From: Aquisphaera giovannonii
Lineage (GTDB): Bacteria; Planctomycetota; Planctomycetia; Isosphaerales; Isosphaeraceae
NCBI RefSeq assembly: GCF_008087625.1
Contig: NZ_CP042997.1
Coordinates: forward strand, 1,798,001 to 1,862,000
Length of the DNA: 64,000 bases
Direction: 5' to 3'
Translations under genes and position numbers: made by a program
Notes under the pieces: generated by a model
Seen by the model: only the letters and a program-made list of their open reading frames with translations
What the model was told of the DNA's origin: nothing
The model's database searches: none
Part shown: positions 35,140-44,306 of the stretch, piece after piece
How the letters are laid out: every line of letters starts with the position of its first letter
How positions within the stretch are numbered: the stretch's first letter is position 1

Positions 35140-36120
35140 TCAGCCCAGGAGATCCCCGGGGTGCAGGCGGTTCCCTCTCAGGAAGTCCGCCGCGGGCATC
35201 GCCCTCTTGCCCGGGATCTGGATTTCCAGTATCCGCAGGGCATCCCGGCCGGCGGCGACGACGAGTCGGTCCCCGCTCGCCTCGACCACGGTACCCGGCG
35301 GGGTCGAGGCCTCGACCGGGCCTTCGACGGGCGAGGTCCGGTGGAGGATCAGCCGGATCGGTGCCTTGCCCGGCCCGTCCGGGGTCCACTGCGTGGAGGC
35401 CAGGGGCCAGGGCTGCATGGCGCGGACGAGGTTGTGGATGGAGAGGGCCGGCCGCGTCCAGTCGATCTGCCCGTCTTCCTTGCGAAGCTTCGGGGCCTTC
35501 GTGACCTTCGCGGGGTCCTGGGCGTGGATGCGGGCCCGGCCGGCGACGAGGTCGTCGATCGTCCGGAGCACGAGCGGGGCGCCGAGGGCGGCCAGCCGGC
35601 CCTCGAGCTCGCCGGCGGTCTCGTCCGGCCCGATGGGCGTGGAGGCGAAGGCGATCATCCCGCCGGCGTCGATCTTCGGGCTCATCCGGATCACCGTGAC
35701 GCCCGTCTCCCGCTCCCCGTTCTGGATCGCCCGCGCCACCGGCGCCGCGCCCCGGTAGGCGGGCAGGATCGAGCCGTGGAGATTGATCCCGCCCATGGGA
35801 GGGATCGTCAGCAGCTCCGCCGAGAGGATCTGGCCGTAGGCCGCCGTCACAAGGAGATCGGGGCCGAGCCCGCGGATCATCTCCAGTCCCTCGGGCGCGT
35901 TCACGTCCTCGGGCTGGAGGACCGCGATGCCCCGAGCCGCGGCGGATCGCTTGATCCGGCTGGGGACGACTTCCTGCTTCCTCCCCTGGGGCCGGTCCGG
36001 CTGCGTCACCAGCGCGATCACCGGGTGCGACGACCCCGCCAGCAGGTCGAACGTGGGCAGCGCGAAGTCGCCCGTACCGAGGACGATGAGTCGGACGGGC
36101 CTGGTCTGCTCGGTCGCCAA
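35140..36120 (-). CDS. fmt: Methionyl-tRNA formyltransferase
   Basis: 326 residues, the cytoplasmic enzyme that formylates initiator Met-tRNA using 10-formyl-THF. The formyltransferase domain shows VLGTGDFALPTFDLL, the catalytic region AAYGQILSAELL and HGSILPAYRGAAPVARAI (with the SLLPxYRGAAP-type motif), and DAGGMI. A C-terminal OB-like tRNA-binding domain follows from about residue 210. The start is TTG at 36120, with AGGAGAGG 7 nt upstream; no ATG fits the family N-terminus. It starts 43 nt after the stop of def, as in many bacteria, so the pair is co-transcribed. Confidence 0.96.
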   Translation of the reverse strand: MATEQTRPVRLIVLGTGDFALPTFDLLAGSSHPVIALVTQPDRPQGRKQEVVPSRIKRSAAARGIAVLQPEDVNAPEGLEMIRGLGPDLLVTAAYGQILSAELLTIPPMGGINLHGSILPAYRGAAPVARAIQNGERETGVTVIRMSPKIDAGGMIAFASTPIGPDETAGELEGRLAALGAPLVLRTIDDLVAGRARIHAQDPAKVTKAPKLRKEDGQIDWTRPALSIHNLVRAMQPWPLASTQWTPDGPGKAPIRLILHRTSPVEGPVEASTPPGTVVEASGDRLVVAAGRDALRILEIQIPGKRAMPAADFLRGNRLHPGDLLG

Positions 36121-36163
36121 GTCGATGCCTCTCCTGCTGGGGCCGCCGGCCTCCTGCGACGAC

Positions 36164-36781
36164 TCAGGCGGACGCCGCGTCCGCGGCCGCGAACGGGTCC
36201 GGCGTGGGCCTCGTCATGGCGTCGAGCAGCTTCATGAGCTCTTCGTCGGCTGGCAATTCGCCGCTCGCCTGGGCCTGCCGGTGGCGGGCCTCGAACTCGC
36301 GGAGCTTCTCCTTGATGCCGTGCTTCGCGAGCAGGCCCATGTAATCGATGAAGAGCTTGCCGTCGAGGTGGTCGATCTCGTGCTGCACGGCGCGGCTGAA
36401 GAGGTCCTCGGCGTCGTGGGTCGCGAGCTCGCCCTGGAGGTTGTACGCCTGCACCTTGATCTTCTTCGCCCGCTTCACGTCCCCGTGGACGCCGGGGATG
36501 CTCAGGCACCCCTCCTCGTCCTCGATCGAGGAATGCCGCTTGATGATCTCCGGGTTGATGAAGACCAGCTCCTGGTCCTTCTGCTCCGGGTCGGCCGTCA
36601 GGTTGAGCACGAAGAAGCGGAACGGCAGGCCGACCTGGTTGGCGGCCAGGCCGATCCCGCGGGCGTCGTACATCTGTTCGAACATCTCCCGGACGATGCC
36701 GCGCAGGGTGTCATCGATCTCGGTCACCGCTCTCGAGGGATAGCGGAGGACGGGGTGCGGATAATGGAGGATGCGCAGCAC
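36164..36781 (-). CDS. def: Peptide deformylase
   Basis: 205 residues; removes the formyl group from new proteins using Fe2+ or Zn2+. All three motifs are present: GIGLAANQVG (motif 1), EGCLSIPG (motif 2, metal Cys) and QHEIDHLDG (motif 3, HExxH). The start is GTG at 36781, because AGGAG lies 8 nt upstream and family proteins begin with LRILHYPHPVLR; the open frame reaches 36835 but those 18 residues are not conserved. The C-terminus is a little longer than usual (Ala/Asp rich). First gene of the def-fmt pair. Confidence 0.96.
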   Translation of the reverse strand: MLRILHYPHPVLRYPSRAVTEIDDTLRGIVREMFEQMYDARGIGLAANQVGLPFRFFVLNLTADPEQKDQELVFINPEIIKRHSSIEDEEGCLSIPGVHGDVKRAKKIKVQAYNLQGELATHDAEDLFSRAVQHEIDHLDGKLFIDYMGLLAKHGIKEKLREFEARHRQAQASGELPADEELMKLLDAMTRPTPDPFAAADAASA

Positions 36782-36889
36782 GACTCGGGCTCCTGGCCTT
36801 GCGACTCCGAATTCCCCTATTCTACGCACGCCCATCCCGCGCGTGCCAGGTTCCCGTCGCCCCGGGGCGCCGTGTCCGTGACGGGTCGG

Positions 36890-39223
36890 TCAGGGCGCGA
36901 AGGGGGACCTGGGCAGCTCTGTGCGAGACGACAGGGACTCGATGAGCGCATCCCAGGCGGCCGCCGGAAGCGCGAAGACCGCCCCCGAGGCGGATCGCCC
37001 CGCCGCGGCCGCGAGGACGCCCCCCTCGCTGCGGCCGAGGCGGAGGACCTCCGGCGGCCGTGCGGGGTCGCCCCGGAGCTCGATCTCCAGGCGGGGCCTG
37101 GCCAGGCCGGCGGCGTCCGGGATCGGCCCGTCGTACTGGAGGAACCTCTGGGCGTGCAGCCGGGACACCTGGGCGACCAGGTCGTTGAACCGCGACAGGT
37201 CGATCCCCGCCATGTCCGTGCCCGCCTCGGGGCTCCAGTCCGACGGGTCGCCCTTGGGGGGCGTCCGCCGGGAGAAGGCGAGGGTGCGGCCGGGGAGGCG
37301 GAAGACCAGCCGCCGGACGTCGGCCGCCGTGGTGGAGAAGATCGCGGTGTCGCGGAGCTCGGCCCCGAGCGGCTCGATCGCCGCCGCCGGCAGGACGAAG
37401 ACGAAGGGCCGGCCTTCCAGGGAGGCGTAGAAGGCGCCCGGCTTGCCCGCCGCCGGCTTGCCCACGTCGAGCCGCCCCTTGCGCCCGGCGTCCGCCCCGG
37501 CCCCCTCGGGCGCGGCGGCCGCGGCCGCCTGCGGGTCGAGCTCCCAGGCCAGGGACACGCCCGGCTTGTCGAGCCCGAAGCTCGGGACGGCCTCGACGTC
37601 CCCGGCGAAGTCCTCCGCCCGGAGGTCCGAGAGGATGCCCAGGATCTGGGTCACCGCCCGGACGTCGGCCGGGGCCTTCACCGGCGAGACCATCTTCCAC
37701 TGGTTCGGGCTGCTCGAGGTACGGTCCGGCTCGACGACGGCCGTGAGCCCCGGCCGGGAGACCGTGAGCCTGCTCACCGTCGCCGGGCTGATCGCCAGCA
37801 CGCCCCGGTCGCGGAAGGCGTACTTGCTACGGGGCAGCTTGTCGAGCATCGCGTCGGGGAGCGCGAGGATCACGTCGTCCCCGTCCAGTCGCCCGTACAT
37901 CGTCTTCCTCAGCACGTCGTGGCGGCCGAGCCGCAGCGAGAAGGACGGGGGGCCTTGCGGGACCGCCGGGGTCGTGCCCTCCTCCGCGGGGCCTCCCTCC
38001 CAGAGCCGGATCGCCAGGGCCGGCGGGTCCAGGCCGGGCTGGGCGACCCGGTCGGCCGCGAGGAACTCGCTCGCCTTGAGGCCGGCGAGCTGGTTGAGGA
38101 ACGACTGCACGAGGAACGTGTCCGCCTTCTCGTCGCGGGGCGCGAGCATCCGCCAGCCGTCCCGCCGACGCTCGATGCGGAACGTGGTGCCCATCGCATC
38201 CACCCGGATCTCGCGCACGGCCCCGGGGTTGAAGTCGGCGACCGACTGGCTGCGGAGGGCCGTGCCCTCCCTCGGGATCTCCCTGACGAAGCGGTCGGAC
38301 ACCTCGACCACGTCGTCCTGGTCCCCGCGACGGACGTAGACGCGATCGTCATGGCCGGGCACCTTCTTGCCGACCGCGAGCACGAGCGGCCCCCCCGCCT
38401 GGGCGGGGGAATCGACCTCGAGGGTGGCCTCGGGGCGGTCCAGCCCGTAAGGGGCGAAGTCCTTCACGTCGTCGGCCGCGAACCCGCCCTCGCCGAGGAC
38501 GCGGACCGCGGACAGGGCGGCGAGCAGGGACTCGATCCTGGGGCCGTCGGCCGGCAGCTTCAGGGGGGTCGTCAGATTCCAGCGACCGGCGGCCGAGCGT
38601 TCCGCCTTGACCGTCATCCCGCCCCGCGTGACCGTCAGGCCGGTCGCCTGGAATGAGGGCGTCGGGACGAGGTTCACCTCCCGCCACGACGTGGGCGACC
38701 GGTCGAGCGAGGCCGCGAGCTTGCCGTCGACGACGTCGACGTCCGATGAGCCGGCGGCGCGGACATAGGTGACCCCGCGGAGCGTCTTGCCGACCTCCAG
38801 CGCGGCGATCTCCCGATCTCCAGACTCGGACCCGCCGAAGAGCCGGATCACCGCCGCCGGGTGATCCAGCCCGAAGGACTCAGCCGGGCCGGATACGGCG
38901 CCGGCGTCGGGCGAGCGTCGGAGTTCCTTCAGGTTGCGGATCAGGGCGTCCACGCCGGCCGGGTCGGCCGCGACGTCCATCGGCCGGACCATCTGCCAGC
39001 GCGCGGGCCCGCGTCGCTCGAAGACGAGCTGCTTCCCATCCCGGTCGATCTCGACGCGACGGACCCCGAGCTCGCCCAGGTCCGCCATCGCCGGCAGCAC
39101 GCGCTGCTGACCGGCCCTTCGCTGGGCCCCCGTGGGCATGCCCCACCGGTCGAGCCCCCAGAGGCCCAGAAGCCCGGCGAAGAAGAGCACCATCAGCACG
39201 ATCGTCGAGCGGACCTGTTTCAT
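36890..39223 (-). CDS. DUF4340 domain-containing membrane protein
   Basis: 777 residues. One N-terminal helix (STIVLMVLFFAGLLGLWGL) anchors a long outer part built of repeated beta-rich DUF4340 modules (for example IDRDGKQLVFERRGPARWQM and VTRGGMTVKAERSAAGRWNL, LTVSRPGLTAVVEPD). DUF4340 proteins regularly follow GldG-like genes and ABC exporters. The function is unknown; it is presumably a periplasmic subunit of that exporter. It is the last gene of the four-gene run and starts 78 nt after the GldG-like stop. Confidence 0.9.
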   Translation of the reverse strand: MKQVRSTIVLMVLFFAGLLGLWGLDRWGMPTGAQRRAGQQRVLPAMADLGELGVRRVEIDRDGKQLVFERRGPARWQMVRPMDVAADPAGVDALIRNLKELRRSPDAGAVSGPAESFGLDHPAAVIRLFGGSESGDREIAALEVGKTLRGVTYVRAAGSSDVDVVDGKLAASLDRSPTSWREVNLVPTPSFQATGLTVTRGGMTVKAERSAAGRWNLTTPLKLPADGPRIESLLAALSAVRVLGEGGFAADDVKDFAPYGLDRPEATLEVDSPAQAGGPLVLAVGKKVPGHDDRVYVRRGDQDDVVEVSDRFVREIPREGTALRSQSVADFNPGAVREIRVDAMGTTFRIERRRDGWRMLAPRDEKADTFLVQSFLNQLAGLKASEFLAADRVAQPGLDPPALAIRLWEGGPAEEGTTPAVPQGPPSFSLRLGRHDVLRKTMYGRLDGDDVILALPDAMLDKLPRSKYAFRDRGVLAISPATVSRLTVSRPGLTAVVEPDRTSSSPNQWKMVSPVKAPADVRAVTQILGILSDLRAEDFAGDVEAVPSFGLDKPGVSLAWELDPQAAAAAAPEGAGADAGRKGRLDVGKPAAGKPGAFYASLEGRPFVFVLPAAAIEPLGAELRDTAIFSTTAADVRRLVFRLPGRTLAFSRRTPPKGDPSDWSPEAGTDMAGIDLSRFNDLVAQVSRLHAQRFLQYDGPIPDAAGLARPRLEIELRGDPARPPEVLRLGRSEGGVLAAAAGRSASGAVFALPAAAWDALIESLSSRTELPRSPFAP

Positions 39224-39301
39224 GGCGGACCCGGTGGAGGACGTTCGCTGGTTCCCTGTGTCACCTGCACCTGCCGGGGCGAGCGGCCATCGGGCGAGGG
39301 C

Positions 39302-41149
39302 TCACTCGCGGCGGGCCACGTAGACGACCGTGCCGACGGCGAGCACGGCCATGATGGACATCACGGTGGGGACCAGGATCAGGCGGCTCCGCAGCGCCGG
39401 GTCGGCCGTCAGGGTCAGCGCCACGTGCGTGCTCGGGGTGATGCCGACGGCGTCGGGCCGGCCCCTCAGCCAGCTCGCCGCGTTCATGACGAGGTCCAGG
39501 TTCGCCGGCTCAATCCCCTGGACCACGTTCTCGGCGAGCCGGCCGCTGGAGAAGAGGACCAGCCGCGGCCTCGGCGACGCGGCCGCCTGCTCGCCGGGGC
39601 GGGCCGTCGCCGCCCGCTCCTGGACGGCGACGCCGACGATATTCGGCCCGGCCTCGTCCGCGTTCCGGTCGAGCTCGGGTTGGGGGTTCGCCAGGTCCGT
39701 CTCGGCCCACGACTGGGGGCCCGTGCGGAGGATGGCCGTCGGAACCAGGTTGGGATCCACCGCCTGGGTGGCGGGGCGGCCCTGGCCGCCCATCCCCAGG
39801 ACGTGGATCGGCGCGCCGTTGGGGACCAGGATCGCCCGGTCCGACTGGAGGGCGTCGACGATCGGATGGCCCTGCGCGCCGCGGAGCGGGGCGAAGACGA
39901 GCTGCAGGTTCCGGTTGAAGTTGAGGCGGGGGTCGATCACCAGGCCGCGGCCGATCTCCAGGTTGTACGCCCGCAGGAACTCGTCCAGCCCGGAGGGCTC
40001 GGTGTTGCCCGCGAGGACGAGGACCGGGCCCCCGCGATCGGCGAAGGCCTTCAGCCGCGCCACCTCCTCGGGCTTGAACGGCGCCTTGGGCCCGGCGACG
40101 ATGAGGAGGGCCAGGTCTTCCGGAGGCGCCTCGCGCTGGAGGTTCAGCTCGATCACCTCGCAGCCGACCGAGGCGAGACGGGCCCGCCACAGCCCGATCC
40201 CCGGCCCGCGCGGGTCCGCGTCGGAGGTGGACGGCTCCCCGTGCCCGACCGCGAAGGCGACCTTCGCCTTCTTCCCCTCGCCCAGCCGGATCAGGGCCGA
40301 GGTGATCGCGTCCTCGCCCCGGAAGGTCGTCGCGAACCGGTCCGCGTCGGGCCTCGCCGCCTCGGGCGAGGCCGCCGCGAAGAGCTCCGGGGCGGCGACG
40401 ACCGAGTATTCCGCGTCCTTGCCCTCGCCGTACTCGATGAGCACGCCGCCGCCGCGGAGGACGGCCAGGTCGGGTGCCCGCCGGGCGAGGTCCTCCGCCC
40501 GGGCGAGCTCGGTGTAGGGATTCAGGCTCTCGATCCGGATCTTCCCCTCGCCCGCCGCGCGGTAGAGGTCCAGGAGCTGGTAGACCCGGTCGAGCTGGCG
40601 GACGGCCCTCGCGCCGCCGCCGTACACCAGGTAGAACGTCAGGGGCCGGTCGAGCCGGCGGACCTGGTTCAGCGACAGCGACGAGAGGGAGAACGTGCGC
40701 TCCCTCGTCATGTCGATCGCCTGGCCGCCGTACCGGAAGGCGGCGACGTTGAGGATCGCCAGCACGCCGCCCAGCAGGCCGGCGTTCAGCGCGGCCGAGG
40801 AGAGGTCCGCCGCCCGCCTCAGCACGGGGCTCGCGTGCCGGTACCGCCTCGCCGCGACGCTCAGCCAGAGCGTCAGGGCGGCCCCCGCCGCGAAGAACGG
40901 CAGCGAAGGCAGGATCCCCGCGACGGACGCGACGCCGGCCCCGAGGAGCAGCGACGTCAGGCCCGCGGCCAGGCCCGCGATGAGCAGGTCGCGCCGGCGA
41001 GGGGGCATCGCCCCGGGGTCGTCCTCGGCCGCCGCCCGGCCGGGGGGCGCCCCGCGCAGGGCCCAGTACGCCGCGAGGAACGCCGCAAGGGCCAGCCCTC
41101 CGAGGAGGAATTCCGGCCGCCCGGAGAGGGAGGAGAGACTCTGGAGCAT
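39302..41149 (-). CDS. GldG-family (ABC_transp_aux) membrane protein
   Basis: 615 residues. Several N-terminal helices (from about residue 12, and again at residues 55-160) and a final C-terminal helix (LVPTVMSIMAVLAVGTVVYV) flank a large extracytoplasmic domain. Blocks such as TRERTFSLSSLSLNQVRRL and KKAKVAFAVGHGEPSTSD match the ABC_transp_aux/GldG family (PF09822), which accompanies exporters linked to gliding in Bacteroidota and of unknown role elsewhere. Located 34 nt after the permease gene and before the DUF4340 gene in the same operon. Confidence 0.9.
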   Translation of the reverse strand: MLQSLSSLSGRPEFLLGGLALAAFLAAYWALRGAPPGRAAAEDDPGAMPPRRRDLLIAGLAAGLTSLLLGAGVASVAGILPSLPFFAAGAALTLWLSVAARRYRHASPVLRRAADLSSAALNAGLLGGVLAILNVAAFRYGGQAIDMTRERTFSLSSLSLNQVRRLDRPLTFYLVYGGGARAVRQLDRVYQLLDLYRAAGEGKIRIESLNPYTELARAEDLARRAPDLAVLRGGGVLIEYGEGKDAEYSVVAAPELFAAASPEAARPDADRFATTFRGEDAITSALIRLGEGKKAKVAFAVGHGEPSTSDADPRGPGIGLWRARLASVGCEVIELNLQREAPPEDLALLIVAGPKAPFKPEEVARLKAFADRGGPVLVLAGNTEPSGLDEFLRAYNLEIGRGLVIDPRLNFNRNLQLVFAPLRGAQGHPIVDALQSDRAILVPNGAPIHVLGMGGQGRPATQAVDPNLVPTAILRTGPQSWAETDLANPQPELDRNADEAGPNIVGVAVQERAATARPGEQAAASPRPRLVLFSSGRLAENVVQGIEPANLDLVMNAASWLRGRPDAVGITPSTHVALTLTADPALRSRLILVPTVMSIMAVLAVGTVVYVARRE

Positions 41150-41183
41150 CGGCTCAAGGACCCCAAAACGCCCCGCGCCCGGC

Positions 41184-41951
41184 TCATCGCCGGCGCCGGG
41201 ACTCGAGCACCTTCACGGCCAGGAAGAGGGCCAGCACGCAGACCGAGGCGTGCACCGCGATCACCCTCAGGTCGAGCTGACCGCGGCCGAAGGACACGAC
41301 CTGCATGTAGACCGAGAGGAAACGCGCCGCCTCGGCCCACCCCGCCTGGACCCTCGCCCCGTACGACGAGAGCAGGAGCGTCAGCACGACCGAGAGGAAG
41401 AGCGTGACGAACGTCCAGATGGCCGCGACGATCTGGTTCCGCGTCGTCGCGCTGAAGAGCAGCCCGATCGCCACGAACATCATCCCCATCGTGGTCAGGC
41501 CGATCCCCAGGCTGACCAGGGGCCCGAGGTCGAACTCGTAGCGGCCCTGGTAGTACAGGAACGGCAGGTAGAGGGCGAACGGCGCCAGCAGGGCGAGGTA
41601 CATGATGACGCCGGCCAGCCACTTCGCGACGGCGACCTCGGCCTCGGTGACCGGGAGCGTCAGGAGGGTCTCGATCGTCCCCGTGCGCCGCTCCTCCGCG
41701 ATCAGCCGCATCGTCAGCAGCGGCACGGCCACCAGCACGGCGAACCAGAAGAGCGGGCTCGACGACACGTAGGCCGTCATCGGGTCCCGGAGGATCGAAT
41801 ACTCGCGCTGCGGCTGGCTGAGGGAGTCCACGAGCTCCCAGAAATTGAGGAAGGCGATCACCTGGAAGGCCAGGATCACGAGATACGCCATCGGGCCCAG
41901 GAAGAAGGCCCCGATCTCGCGGCCGAGCAGCGTCGGTACGTGTCGCATCAT
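41184..41951 (-). CDS. ABC-2-type transporter permease
   Basis: 255 residues with six membrane helices of the ABC-2/GldF type: LGPMAYLVILAFQVIAFLNF, PLFWFAVLVAVPLLTMRLIA, then EERRTGTIETLLTLPVTEAE (the conserved EERRxGTIExLLxxP loop), and VCVLALFLAVKV at the end. Pairs with the upstream ATPase and the downstream GldG-like protein. The ATG at 41951 overlaps the ATPase stop (ATGA), so the two subunits are made in a coupled way; a second ATG follows at 41948. Confidence 0.93.
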   Translation of the reverse strand: MMRHVPTLLGREIGAFFLGPMAYLVILAFQVIAFLNFWELVDSLSQPQREYSILRDPMTAYVSSSPLFWFAVLVAVPLLTMRLIAEERRTGTIETLLTLPVTEAEVAVAKWLAGVIMYLALLAPFALYLPFLYYQGRYEFDLGPLVSLGIGLTTMGMMFVAIGLLFSATTRNQIVAAIWTFVTLFLSVVLTLLLSSYGARVQAGWAEAARFLSVYMQVVSFGRGQLDLRVIAVHASVCVLALFLAVKVLESRRRR

Positions 41952-42901
41952 CGGAGGGCCTCCGCGTCCTCGGGCCCGATCCCGTCCCGGGTCACCGCCT
42001 CGACGAACCGCTCCTCGAGGCTGCTCCGCCGCAATTCGAGGGCGCGGAGCGGCCAGCCCCCCTCCGCGACCCGCCTCGCCACGGCCTCGCGCACGTCCGC
42101 CCCGTCCATCCCCTGGACCTCCAGGCCGGCGACCTCCCCCTCGACGCGGGAGACCCGGACGCGGCGGACGCCCTCGACCGACTGGATCGCGGCGCGGATC
42201 CGATCGGACGGGCCGCGGGCCTCCACGAGGATGGCCTGCCCCTGCCGGAGATGCTCCAGCCGGTCGTCCACGGCGATCCGGCCCCCCGCGATGATGATGA
42301 CCCGGGAGCAGACGGCCTCCACCTCGGACATGATGTGCGTCGAGAGGAGCACCGTGTGCCGCTCCCCGAGCTCCCGGATCAGGTCCCGGACCTCGCGGAT
42401 CTGGATCGGGTCCAGGCCGGACGTCGGCTCGTCCAGGATCAGGACATCCGGGTCGTGGAGGAGGGCCTCGGCCAGCCCGACCCGCTGGCGATAGCCCCGG
42501 GAGAGATGGCCGATGATCCGGTCCTCGACGTCCCCCAGCCGGCATCGCGCGACCGCGTCCCCGATCGCCGCCCGGCGTCGGGGGCGGGGCACGTCCTTGA
42601 GCCTGGCCCGGTAGCCCAGGTACTCGCGGACCCTCATCTCGCCGTAGAGCGGCACGCTCTCCGGCAGGTAGCCGACGTGCTTGCGGACCTCGAGGGGCTC
42701 GTCGAGGACGTCATGCCCGGCGAGGGTCGCCCGGCCGCTCGTGGGGGCCAGGTACGTGGTCAGGATCCGCATCGTGGTCGTCTTGCCGGCGCCGTTGGGC
42801 CCCAGCAGTCCGACCACCTCGCCGCGGCCGATGCCGAAGGAAATGCTCTCGATCGCCCGGACCGATCCGTACAGCTTGGTCAGTTGCTCGACTGCGATCA
42901 T
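41948..42901 (-). CDS. ABC transporter ATP-binding protein (GldA-like)
   Basis: 317 residues. Walker A GPNGAGKTTTMRIL, signature LSRGYRQRVGLAEAL, Walker B VLILDEPTSGLDP, H-loop LSTHIMSE. The C-terminal 90 residues form the extra domain common in GldA/CcmA-type ATPases. It opens the exporter operon ATPase-permease-GldG-DUF4340. The ATG at 42901 fits the family N-terminus (MIAVEQLTKLYG); a GTG 12 nt further up is possible. No strong Shine-Dalgarno is visible. The next gene upstream, the anti-sigma gene, stops 193 bp away. Confidence 0.94.
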   Translation of the reverse strand: MIAVEQLTKLYGSVRAIESISFGIGRGEVVGLLGPNGAGKTTTMRILTTYLAPTSGRATLAGHDVLDEPLEVRKHVGYLPESVPLYGEMRVREYLGYRARLKDVPRPRRRAAIGDAVARCRLGDVEDRIIGHLSRGYRQRVGLAEALLHDPDVLILDEPTSGLDPIQIREVRDLIRELGERHTVLLSTHIMSEVEAVCSRVIIIAGGRIAVDDRLEHLRQGQAILVEARGPSDRIRAAIQSVEGVRRVRVSRVEGEVAGLEVQGMDGADVREAVARRVAEGGWPLRALELRRSSLEERFVEAVTRDGIGPEDAEALR

Positions 42902-43094
42902 GGATTCGCGCACAACGAAGACGACGGAAACTCAACTGGCCACCCCTGGCGGGCGGGCCCGGGCCGGGTGCATGCTTCGCGAGGCCCTGCACCCATCTTA
43001 CCGCAATTCGGGGAGACGTGACCGGGGCCGTCCGGGAAAGTCCGCGGCGAGGCGGTGAGGGGCGGGCAGGGCGGCCCATCCCCGGCGCCGGCCG

Positions 43095-44183
43095 TCATCC
43101 CGCGTCGGGGCGGCGGACCCAGAGCAGGACCACGAGCCGCCGTTCCCTGTCAGGCGGGATGGCGGGGCCTCCGGCGGCACGGGCGTGCCTCGCGTCCCGG
43201 TCCGACGGCGCCGGGCCCGGGACGATCAGGTCGGCCGCGGGCGAGCTCCGTTCCTGCTCGGGCGTGGGCCGACGGCCCGCCGGCCCGCGCAGGGCCATGG
43301 GCTCCGTGGGGAAGGCGACGTCCCCGGCGCCCCGGGCGGGCAGGGAGACCACCTGGCCGATGTCGGCCAATTGCATCGCCACGGCCGGATCGAGGTCGAT
43401 GTCCTCCAGGGTGGGGCCGAATTCCCCCTCGAGCCCGCGGCGGAGCGGGTCGAGCTCCGCCTCGTCCACGACGACCGCGAAGACGGTGGCCTGCCCCGGA
43501 TGCTCGGGGTCGAAGACGATCCCCTGCGACACCGTCACCTTGTAGAAGTCGCGGTGCGCGGCCTTCTCGACGAGCGACGCGACCCGCGACTCCGCCTGGC
43601 CCCCAATCCGATCCGTGATGAGGAAGGCCCGCCGGAGGCTCGGGTCATCCATCAGTTCCCTCAGCCGCTCGCGATCGGCCGGGAACTCCGCGATCGCGGC
43701 GACGTCACGCACCCCGGTCGCGGGCTCGGGGGCCGGAGCGGCCGTCGGCGCCCCGACGCGGGGCGGGCCCGCGGCCGGGGAGGCCCCGGCGGGCGACGAC
43801 GAGGCCACGGCCGGGGCCGGAGGCGAGGTCGGGAGCACGGGGCCGGGCGCCGGCATCCGCGGCGACGGCCCGGGGCGGAGGGCCCACGCGACCGCGAGGG
43901 CGGCCGCAGAGGCCGCGATCCCGCCGGCGATCCACGCCGCGACCCTCGCCGGACGGCGTCGCGCGGCGCGGCCGCGGACGGCGTGGAGGATGCCGGCGGA
44001 GAGGTCCGGCGCCGGCGGGCGGGGCAGCTCGGCGACGAGCTCGGCGACGGCCCGCAGGCCCCGGGCCGCCTCGGCCAGGCCGCGGTCGCCGGCGATCGCC
44101 GACCGGACGCGGCCGGCTTCCTCGTCCCCCAGCTCGCCATCCAGATAGGCACTCAGCAGGGGTTCCTCGTCTCGACTCAGCAT
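43095..44183 (-). CDS. Membrane anti-sigma factor
   Basis: 362 residues. The N-terminal 75 residues (EEPLLSAYLDGELGDEEAGR, then ALRE/VAELPRP-type helices) have the anti-sigma layout but lack the zinc H-x3-C-x2-C of zf-HC2. One membrane helix follows (WIAGGIAASAAALAVAWAL, about residues 84-102), then a Pro/Ala-rich linker and an outer domain rich in beta structure (FYKVTVSQGIVFDPEHPG). It should hold the ECF sigma factor, encoded 123 bp upstream in the same direction, at the membrane until an envelope signal arrives. No Shine-Dalgarno is seen before its ATG. Confidence 0.82.
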   Translation of the reverse strand: MLSRDEEPLLSAYLDGELGDEEAGRVRSAIAGDRGLAEAARGLRAVAELVAELPRPPAPDLSAGILHAVRGRAARRRPARVAAWIAGGIAASAAALAVAWALRPGPSPRMPAPGPVLPTSPPAPAVASSSPAGASPAAGPPRVGAPTAAPAPEPATGVRDVAAIAEFPADRERLRELMDDPSLRRAFLITDRIGGQAESRVASLVEKAAHRDFYKVTVSQGIVFDPEHPGQATVFAVVVDEAELDPLRRGLEGEFGPTLEDIDLDPAVAMQLADIGQVVSLPARGAGDVAFPTEPMALRGPAGRRPTPEQERSSPAADLIVPGPAPSDRDARHARAAGGPAIPPDRERRLVVLLWVRRPDAG

Positions 44184-44306
44184 AATAAGGCCATTGCGTT
44201 AGGGTTTCAAATCCGGCGGGCGCGGCGGGCGGGCCACCGGTCTCCGGCCGGTCAGGTCGCGGTCTGGGCGTCTTCGCGAGCGTCCGGCGGGCGGATCGCC
44301 GGGGCG

